Origin: Methanosarcina sp.
GTDB lineage: Archaea; Halobacteriota; Methanosarcinia; Methanosarcinales; Methanosarcinaceae
Reading direction: 5' to 3'
NCBI GenBank assembly: GCA_013331265.1
Contig: DUGS01000035.1
Location: 7,127-15,020, forward strand
Length of the DNA stretch: 7,894 nucleotides
The notes beneath the pieces were generated by a model. It worked only from the letters and a program-made list of their open reading frames with translations. It did no database searches and was not told the DNA's origin. How positions within the stretch are numbered: position 1 is the first letter of the stretch; every line of letters begins with the position of its first letter. This document shows, one piece after another, positions 1 to 4,599 of the stretch. A program made the position numbers and the translations under genes.

Positions 1-42
1 GCGGCTGAGAAAGTTGCAAGAATCACAAAGGTCATAAGTTGA
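1..42 (+). CDS. possible 3' end of an upstream gene (partial)
   Basis: The first 13 codons of frame 1 are open and end in TGA at 40-42, giving the tail AAEKVARITKVIS. The composition (charged, amphipathic, alternating hydrophobic residues) looks like a normal protein C-terminus, and the DNA becomes clearly AT-rich and non-coding straight after the stop. Frame 2 is also open for a similar length, so this is only a plausible gene end. No family can be named from 13 residues. Confidence 0.3.
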   Translation, partial: AAEKVARITKVIS

Positions 43-97
43 AAAGTTGTTTTAACTCTGGCCGAAACAGAAATTAGCAAATCTCTGAAACCTCCAG

Positions 98-110
98 ATA
101 TATATAAAAT
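98..110 (+). promoter_or_regulatory. TATA-box candidate for the UPF0179 gene
   Basis: The stretch ATATATATAAAAT is a strong match to an archaeal TATA box, with purine-rich sequence (CTGAAACC) just upstream where a BRE would lie. Initiation about 25 nt downstream would fall near 130-135 and give a leader of roughly 165 nt before the ATG at 299. A second, weaker TATA-like stretch (GTTTATATGA) lies at 154-163. The sequence between 43 and 298 otherwise shows no gene. Confidence 0.45.
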
Positions 111-298
111 CATTTAACCAGGATTCGGATTTAACAATTAATGGTTCATTTGAGTTTATATGAATTTAACTTTATGATTAATCTAAATTTAAACGCTTTA
201 TTTCATATTCAATACTTAATTCGAAGTGTTTGGGAATAACTTCAGGTATCCTGAAAACTCTAGAAACGCCTGGAAAAAATTTAAATGGAAGAACTATC

Positions 299-748
299 AT
301 GACAGAAAGCGATACAAAAATAACACTCATCGGATCACGGCTGGCAAGGGAAGGGCTGGAATTTATATTCAAAGGTGAAATGCCTGAATGTAAAAAATGC
401 CGTTTGAAGAACACCTGCCTTAACCTTGAACCCGGACGCAGGTATAGAGTCGTGAGGATCAAAAGTAAAGACATGCACGAATGTTTCCTGCATGACAGCG
501 GGGTTCTTGCCGTAGATGTCAGCAGGGCTCCCATCATGGCAAGTGTGGAGTCCAGAAAGGCAGTTGAAGGGGCAAAAATTATGTATGAGCCCACCAAATG
601 TGGCAAGAGAGAGTGCGGTGAGTATGAGATCTGCCACCCAGAAGGGCTTTTAAAAGGGGACAAATGCAAAATTGTAGAGGTCCTTGAAAGCCTTGACTCA
701 AAATGTGAAGCCAGTAATTCCTTGAAAAAGGTAAAGCTTGCGTGGTGA
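299..748 (+). CDS. UPF0179 family Cys-rich protein
   Basis: A 149-residue protein that I recognise as archaeal family UPF0179, whose function is not known to me. Eight cysteines are visible. C31, C34 and C40 form C-x2-C-x5-C in the N-terminal third, then come H60 and C62 (MHECFLHDSGV), and C101, C106 and C112 form C-x4-C-x5-C followed by HPEG, with C123 after it. C136 is a ninth, nearer the tail. Two similar Cys clusters suggest a Zn or Fe-S binding protein; that is inference. The ATG at 299 was chosen over a TTG at 230 because the family-like sequence (KITLIGSRLAREGLEF) begins just after it and the upstream extension (GITSGILKTLETPGKN) is unremarkable. A weak GGAAG lies 7 nt upstream. The DUF2150 gene follows after 75 nt and could be co-transcribed. 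A long antisense open frame across this gene is a shadow. Confidence 0.88.
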   Translation: MTESDTKITLIGSRLAREGLEFIFKGEMPECKKCRLKNTCLNLEPGRRYRVVRIKSKDMHECFLHDSGVLAVDVSRAPIMASVESRKAVEGAKIMYEPTKCGKRECGEYEICHPEGLLKGDKCKIVEVLESLDSKCEASNSLKKVKLAW

Positions 749-804
749 ATATAAACAAACACCTTTTAGTAATAGTAAGATTGATTATTGATTAATAAAA
801 AAGG

Positions 805-812
805 TTTATAAG
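805..812 (+). promoter_or_regulatory. TATA-like element before the DUF2150 gene
   Basis: TTTATAAG lies in an AT-rich spacer after two tandem copies of TTGATTA (781-794). If it works as a TATA box, transcription would start near 832-837. That is downstream of the GTG at 824 but just before the ATG at 839. It may equally be chance in AT-rich DNA, with the gene read from the UPF0179 promoter. Confidence 0.25.
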
Positions 813-823
813 CGGTGTTATAA

Positions 824-1459
824 GTGCCTGAACATGAAATGAACCAGGTCCCCCCCTATGAATTTTATACCCAAAAGCGCTGGGAAAACTGGCTCGGACG
901 GGCAAGGGAAAGCGGTTTTCAAATAAAAGAGTCCGAAGAAGAAGCTGGCAAAGAAAGTGCCGTATTCGTCAACATGGTCGACGATGTTATCCTTGCTTGC
1001 CTGAAAGTAACCGCTCGCTTTGAAAAAGAAATGCTCTCCAAAGAAATGGCTTTAGAGATTCTTGGGGAGATAAGGGATATAGTGCTTTCCGATGTCGAAC
1101 CCATTTCTGAAGATATCGACCTTATGATAGATTCGGTGCAGACCTCTTTAATGGGGGCACTTGTCGCCTTTGAATGCTATGTTATGGGCGACTACGAGGA
1201 AGGAGCAAATATCAATGAGCTTATAATAGCAGCAGTCGATGCCGAAGCCTCGGATAACCTTGAACTTGCTCTTGATTACACTGCACAGTGCGGTGCAATC
1301 GTGCTCAAGGGACAGAGCCTGCCTGAAGAGGTAATGGCTGAGCTTCCATATGGAATTGTTGCAGAATGGCTTGATGGGATTGACTCTATCTCGGCAGCGA
1401 TGGTAGGAAGCGATAGTTATAAAGAATTCGATGAAGATGACGAGGATGATTCCATCTAA
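824..1459 (+). CDS. DUF2150 family protein
   Basis: A 211-residue soluble, strongly acidic protein of the archaeal family DUF2150, recognised from the N-terminal block FYTQKRWENWLGRARE, the central NMVDDVILACLKV helix and the SLMGALVAFECYV segment. No catalytic motif, signal peptide or membrane segment is visible, and the middle looks all-helical. The C-terminus is a low-complexity acidic tail (EFDEDDEDDSI). The function of the family is unknown to me. The longest start is GTG at 824, with a possible Shine-Dalgarno GGTG at 814-817, 6 nt upstream. An in-frame ATG at 839 would shorten it by five residues and still keep all of the recognisable family sequence, which begins at PPYEFYT. It lies 75 nt after the UPF0179 gene on the same strand and is followed by a terminator-like hairpin. 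Confidence 0.88.
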   Translation: MPEHEMNQVPPYEFYTQKRWENWLGRARESGFQIKESEEEAGKESAVFVNMVDDVILACLKVTARFEKEMLSKEMALEILGEIRDIVLSDVEPISEDIDLMIDSVQTSLMGALVAFECYVMGDYEEGANINELIIAAVDAEASDNLELALDYTAQCGAIVLKGQSLPEEVMAELPYGIVAEWLDGIDSISAAMVGSDSYKEFDEDDEDDSI

Positions 1460-1469
1460 TCTTTAAGTT

Positions 1470-1510
1470 GGGCTAAATATTACCTAATATACATTTCAAT
1501 GTTTTAGCCC
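1470..1510 (+). other. inverted repeat after the DUF2150 gene
   Basis: GGGCTAAA (1470-1477) pairs perfectly with TTTAGCCC (1503-1510), an 8-bp stem around a 25-nt AT-rich loop. It starts 10 nt after the DUF2150 stop and has no T run after it. It could be a 3'-UTR hairpin acting with the terminator-like structure just downstream. Confidence 0.4.
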
Positions 1511-1528
1511 TATTCTAAAACTTTTCAT

Positions 1529-1567
1529 GTTCCCATTTTGGGAACTCTTATTTTGACATGTCTTTTT
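1529..1567 (+). terminator. terminator-like hairpin and T-rich tail for the DUF2150 unit
   Basis: GTTCCCA (1529-1535) pairs with TGGGAAC (1539-1545) to make a 7-bp stem with a TTT loop. It is followed by TCTTATTTTG and then by a T5 run at 1563-1567. The flanks CATGT (1526-1530) and ACATG (1556-1560) can form an alternative stem. T-rich tracts are the main archaeal termination signal, so this is a reasonable end for the UPF0179/DUF2150 transcript. Confidence 0.5.
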
Positions 1568-1593
1568 CCTGGGCATATTTCGTCAAAATCTAA

Positions 1594-1603
1594 TTTTTAT
1601 AAG
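1594..1603 (+). promoter_or_regulatory. TATA-box candidate for the small Cys-rich protein gene
   Basis: TTTTTATAAG is a good archaeal TATA match preceded by purine-rich CAAAATC. Initiation about 25 nt downstream would fall near 1625-1630 and leave a leader of about 40 nt before the ATG at 1669. It lies after the DUF2150 terminator-like hairpin, so the small gene probably has its own promoter. Confidence 0.45.
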
Positions 1604-1668
1604 TAGTAAACAGCTTTTTTAATAACCTGTTAGATTATTCATAAAAGTTAATCGAAACGAATATAAAT

Positions 1669-1878
1669 ATGTTACTCCCTAAATTATTTCAAAAACAAAT
1701 AGGGGATAATAATATTCCATGCAAATACTCAAAAAAAGTAGACAGCTTCAGAAAATGCGGGATAAAATTGGAAGATGAAGAAGAGAGCTATTACCCAGGT
1801 GAAGAAGTCGAGAAATATTGTAAAACGGAAAACTACTCAAACTGCCCTCGGTATATACCAGGGTTTGGGACTAAATAG
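1669..1878 (+). CDS. small four-Cys protein of unknown function
   Basis: A 69-residue protein with four cysteines, C18, C30, C51 and C59, the last in the motif YCKTENYSNCPRYIPGFG. The spacing is C-x11-C-x20-C-x7-C. Aromatic and charged residues dominate, and there is no signal peptide or membrane segment. Four spaced cysteines ending in a CPRY motif suggest a small metal-binding (zinc-ribbon-like or Fe-S) protein; that is inference, and I do not recognise a named family. The ATG at 1669 is the only good start and has no clear Shine-Dalgarno. The gene has its own TATA candidate about 66 nt upstream. The stop TAG is followed at once by TGA, so pyrrolysine read-through is not expected. Coding status rests on the Cys pattern, non-random composition and isolated promoter context. 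Confidence 0.6.
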   Translation: MLLPKLFQKQIGDNNIPCKYSKKVDSFRKCGIKLEDEEESYYPGEEVEKYCKTENYSNCPRYIPGFGTK

Positions 1879-1889
1879 TGATTTTCCCT

Positions 1890-1941
1890 GGCTGTGGCAA
1901 TTCCAGAGGTAAACCGGGAAATCTTTGAAATTGCCACAGCC
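1890..1941. repeat. 13-bp perfect inverted repeat at the convergent gene junction
   Basis: GGCTGTGGCAATT (1890-1902) and AATTGCCACAGCC (1929-1941) are exact reverse complements separated by 26 nt. The element fills most of the spacer between the small Cys gene (+) and the GT4 gene (−). A competing pairing exists between GATTTTCCC (1880-1888) and GGGAAATC (1916-1923), with one bulged T. On the + strand a T5 run follows at about 20 nt (1961-1965). On the − strand no T run follows. It may act as a terminator or transcript-end stabiliser for one or both genes. Confidence 0.65.
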
Positions 1942-1971
1942 GAACACGAAAAGACGAGCATTTTTAGCCAT

Positions 1972-3135
1972 TCAGTTTTTTTCCGTAACCTTCTCATATA
2001 CTTCAAGGGTCTTTTTAGCTATTGTCTCCCAATTATATCTCTTTTTCAGGAGGTCGTATCCTTTCTCTCCCATCCTGTTGCGGCCGAGTCCCTCGAGTAC
2101 GTAATTAAGGCCCCAGGCAATAGAAGAGGGCTCTTTATGAGCAATGATTCCTGTCCTGAAGTTCTCAACAAGGGCGACTGCATCGCTTGCAACTACTGGT
2201 TTCTTTGCATCCCATGCCTCAAGCACGACTATTCCGAAAGGTTCGTTTCGGCTCGGGACGCAAACAAGGTCACAGGCATTGAACCAGTCGATTACAGTAT
2301 TGTCCGGGGCGTAACCAAGGAAATTGCAGGAATTTCCAATCCCAAGCCTGTAAGCCTGGTTTTCACATTGAGCCCGCATCTCTCCTTCTCCTATGAGCAC
2401 AAACTGGGCATCTCTTTTCCTCAAGACTTTTGCTGCAGCTTCAACCAGCAGGTCAGGCCCTTTCTGATATGACATCCTTCCTGTAAAAAGCACTACAGGA
2501 AGGCAGGGATGAATTCCGTAGTGTTTTTTTATTTTTCCGGGATCAACTTCCCTTTTTATTTTTCCCACATTTATTCCATTGGGAATCTCCCATAGCTTGT
2601 AATCGGGAATTTTATATATGTGCTGGATTTCCTCTTTTAAAACTGTGGAGGTTACAATTACATCAGAAGCTTCATAGCCTCCAAGCCATTCCCTGTGCGA
2701 AATTTCTTTTGCCTCCCACCAGTCTCCGTGCAGGTTTCCGTTGCGCCCCCATTCTGTACTGTGGAAGGTCAGCACAAAAGGCAGCCCGAACTGGGCTTTA
2801 ATTCTGCAGAGAACGTTTACAGGATGCCAGTCGTGCCCGTGGAGGATATCAAATTCTCCTGCCCTCTCCCGGACATCCAGGAACCGGCAATACATAGCGT
2901 CGCACATCCTGTTCATCTGTTCCACTATTCCTCCGGTCCGGTCGCATGCAATCCTGTGGTAGTGGACTCCATTGATCACTTCATCGCTGTTTTCATATCC
3001 ACGGGTAAAAAGATGAACCTCATGCCCCTCAGCTGCAATAGCCTCAGAGAGTTCGGATACATGAGGCGAAATCCCTCCAACACGTATTGAATGCAAACTT
3101 TCCCAACTAAACATTCCTATTCGAATCTTTCTCAT
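1972..3135 (-). CDS. GT4 family glycosyltransferase, glycogen-synthase-like
   Basis: A 387-residue cytosolic GT-B fold glycosyltransferase of family GT4. Motifs in order: the N-terminal Rossmann strand with the donor loop RVGGISPHV (residues 18-26), HGHDWHP (99-105), LTFHSTEWGRNGN (122-134), PNGIN (185-189), the phosphate-binding pair R220/K225 in FTGRMSYQKGPDLLVEA, and the E-x7-E nucleotide-sugar motif EPFGIVVLE with E298 and E306. The length is normal for GT4. Archaeal enzymes of this type are often annotated as glycogen synthases, but GT4 donor and acceptor cannot be read from sequence, so glucan, trehalose-type or glycolipid products remain possible. The ATG at 3135 has AGGA 12 nt upstream and GTGA 4 nt upstream. 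The gene follows galT after 389 nt on the same strand, and the spacer has TATA-like and folded elements, so it may be a separate transcript within a carbohydrate cluster. Confidence 0.92.
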   Translation of the reverse strand: MRKIRIGMFSWESLHSIRVGGISPHVSELSEAIAAEGHEVHLFTRGYENSDEVINGVHYHRIACDRTGGIVEQMNRMCDAMYCRFLDVRERAGEFDILHGHDWHPVNVLCRIKAQFGLPFVLTFHSTEWGRNGNLHGDWWEAKEISHREWLGGYEASDVIVTSTVLKEEIQHIYKIPDYKLWEIPNGINVGKIKREVDPGKIKKHYGIHPCLPVVLFTGRMSYQKGPDLLVEAAAKVLRKRDAQFVLIGEGEMRAQCENQAYRLGIGNSCNFLGYAPDNTVIDWFNACDLVCVPSRNEPFGIVVLEAWDAKKPVVASDAVALVENFRTGIIAHKEPSSIAWGLNYVLEGLGRNRMGEKGYDLLKKRYNWETIAKKTLEVYEKVTEKN

Positions 3136-3180
3136 AGACTCACTTGTTCCTTTTTTGTCAAAGTGAAAGATATCACAATT

Positions 3181-3230
3181 GCTAAAAGTTACAGGCCTTC
3201 CCCCAGCCTGTGCTGTTCAAACCCTTTAGC
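3181..3230 (-). promoter_or_regulatory. nested stem-loop in the GT4 leader
   Basis: On the − strand RNA an outer 6-bp stem (GCTAAA with TTTAGC, + positions 3225-3230 and 3181-3186) encloses an inner 6-bp stem (ACAGGC with GCCTGT, + positions 3206-3211 and 3191-3196). The inner loop is the G-rich nonamer TGGGGGAAG. It ends about 45 nt before the GT4 ATG and lies downstream of both TATA candidates, so it would be part of the leader RNA. A role in translation or transcript stability is inference; it matches no riboswitch I recognise. Confidence 0.35.
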
Positions 3231-3281
3231 TTACCTGATTAAGATAATTTTCCAGATTGGTAAACTAAGGTTGAGCCTTTT

Positions 3282-3290
3282 CTTATATAT
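3282..3290 (-). promoter_or_regulatory. TATA-box candidate for the GT4 gene
   Basis: The − strand reads AAATATATAAGAAAAG here, a good archaeal TATA match. Initiation near 3260 would give a leader of about 125 nt containing the 3181-3230 stem-loop. A second candidate, ATTATAAAAG at 3309-3318, is almost as good, so the choice is open. Confidence 0.4.
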
Positions 3291-3489
3291 TTACTCTGTA
3301 CGTATTCCTTTTATAATCCTTTACGTACTCTTTTTAGAACAGGCCTTATCAACATACACTCCCGTTTATAGGGCAGTTTTCAATATTTAAAACACAATCT
3401 CTATACTTCCCTATCTTTATTCCTTATTTATTGTAGATAAACGTATCTCTGGTTTTTTCCACATGTTTCTGCTGGAAAACAGTTATGAG

Positions 3490-3512
3490 AAAAATTAACC
3501 TCCCTTCAGGTT
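3490..3512 (-). terminator. terminator-like hairpin after galT
   Basis: Starting 12 nt after the galT stop on the − strand, AACCT and AGGTT form a 5-bp stem with a 6-nt loop (GAAGGG), followed by AATTTTTC with five T residues (3490-3494). An overlapping alternative stem TCAGG/CCTGA (3506-3510 with 3515-3519) is possible. The short stem makes the T run the more meaningful part. Confidence 0.45.
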
Positions 3513-3524
3513 ATCCTGAGCAGC

Positions 3525-4529
3525 TCATTTATCCGGGGCCATGTCCCCTCTGAGGTATGTGGCTGCCTTTTCCGGAGAAACCGTATTAATGTAAATGCCC
3601 GTGTTAAGTTCAAACCCCGCAGTTGTAGAAAGCCGGGGCATTAACCTGAGGTTCAGGTGGTACTCCGGAGTTTCAAAAAGCTGATAGAACATATGGTTAT
3701 AGGGCAGGTCTCCAAGTACTTTTGTGTAACTTCTGAGCAGGTCTCTTAATATTTTCCCCAGAGCAAAAAGGAGTCCTGGATTAAGTTCTCCAAGAAAACT
3801 TATGTGTTTTTTCGGAAGAATCCATACCTCAAAAGGCACACTTGAATAATGTGGGGCAAAAGCTATGAAATCACTGTTTTCAAGGATGAGGCGCGGCGAG
3901 ATTTTTTCTTTTTCAAGGATAGTGCAGTAAGGGCATTTTTGTGAATCTCTTATGGCTGTCAGCTCCCTTTCAATAACCTGGGGACAAACCGGCAGTGCTA
4001 TTAGCTGGCTGTGAGGGTGATCCTGGGAAGCGCCTGCGGCTTTTCCGGAGTTTTTGAACAGGGAAACGTAAGAGATATTCTCATGAGCCGCGTAATGGCA
4101 TACTCTGTCCCTGTAGACCTTCATAAGTCCTGATATTTCGGCATCGGAAAAATCCTCCAGTTTTTTCCCGTGCACAGGGGACTCAACTATCACTTCATGG
4201 AAGCCGAATCCCGGAATAACTTCAGGGTCTTTTTCGCAGGACCCTGGGATGGGTGAAGCAGGAGAAAGTGCAGGATAAAGGTTTGGAAAACAGCGGAAAT
4301 CCCAGTCTCTTATTCTTTTTTCCAAGGTGTCGGAAAAGATCTCTCCATTCCTGTATACTGCATTTGCAGGCGGCGTTTTTTCTTCATTCCCTCCACAGAA
4401 GACACATTTCTCAGAACTGTTTTTTTCGGGACCTCCGGCTGCCCCTGCAAAATCCGAGGGCCTTTTAGCCCTCCCTTCGGCAATTATGCAGTACTCGCGG
4501 AGGAAATAATGCTTTCTGATCTCTGACAT
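3525..4529 (-). CDS. galT: GalT-family hexose-1-phosphate uridylyltransferase (nucleotidyltransferase)
   Basis: A 334-residue protein of the HIT-superfamily GalT family, which swaps UMP between UDP-glucose and a hexose 1-phosphate through a uridylylated histidine. The active site is GASQDHPHSQ with HPH at 171-173; by analogy with E. coli GalT, H173 is the nucleophile and Q175 the conserved Gln. Probable Zn ligands are C42 and C45 (CVFC), H120 (ESPVHGKKL) and H171. GFHEVIVESP (108-117) is the family block before it. A second CxxC pair, CPYC at 199-202, occurs in some bacterial and archaeal members. The C-terminal half repeats the HIT fold (WILPKKHI, EYHLNLRLMPRL). The ATG at 4529 has GGAG 10 nt upstream. 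It lies 70 nt after the glycogen synthase gene on the same strand. No galK or galE is in the window, so the true role could be UDP-glucose supply or another sugar-1-phosphate nucleotidyl transfer. Confidence 0.9.
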   Translation of the reverse strand: MSEIRKHYFLREYCIIAEGRAKRPSDFAGAAGGPEKNSSEKCVFCGGNEEKTPPANAVYRNGEIFSDTLEKRIRDWDFRCFPNLYPALSPASPIPGSCEKDPEVIPGFGFHEVIVESPVHGKKLEDFSDAEISGLMKVYRDRVCHYAAHENISYVSLFKNSGKAAGASQDHPHSQLIALPVCPQVIERELTAIRDSQKCPYCTILEKEKISPRLILENSDFIAFAPHYSSVPFEVWILPKKHISFLGELNPGLLFALGKILRDLLRSYTKVLGDLPYNHMFYQLFETPEYHLNLRLMPRLSTTAGFELNTGIYINTVSPEKAATYLRGDMAPDK

Positions 4530-4599
4530 TTTCGTAATACTCCAGCCTGTTCCTATCAGTCTGTTTCTTTGCCTCTTTCAGCTTTTTCCTGTTCGTCTG

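Larger units (their letters stand above)
3136..3524 (-). other. 389-nt spacer between galT and the GT4 gene
   Basis: No convincing gene is present; the open frame on the + strand here (3091-3390) is a hydrophobic artefact of AT-rich DNA. Reading in the − direction, the spacer holds the galT terminator-like hairpin (3490-3512), a 7-bp stem TTTTCCA/TGGAAAA (3455-3461 with 3473-3479), TATA-like sites near 3309-3318 (ATTATAAAAG) and 3282-3290 (ATATATAAG), and a nested stem-loop at 3181-3230 that would lie in the GT4 leader. Confidence 0.5.

Noticed and set aside
178..762. 194-codon open frame on the − strand opposite the UPF0179 gene
   Set aside because: It lies antisense to a recognised family gene, and its protein is Ser/Phe/Leu-rich without any domain, so it is a coding shadow.
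761..805. ACCTTTT/AAAAGGT inverted pair after the UPF0179 gene
   Set aside because: Seven AT-rich pairs around a 31-nt loop, with no T run in a useful place, is within chance expectation.
1876..1882. TAG stop of the small Cys protein as a possible pyrrolysine codon
   Set aside because: TGA follows immediately, so read-through would add only one residue.
1894..2472. 192-codon + strand frame opposite the GT4 gene
   Set aside because: It lies antisense to a clear GT4 gene and shows no family resemblance. It also starts inside the inverted-repeat element.
3091..3390. 99-codon + strand frame in the spacer before the GT4 gene
   Set aside because: It overlaps the GT4 start and promoter region, and its hydrophobic second half is what AT-rich DNA gives by chance. 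No start signal is seen.
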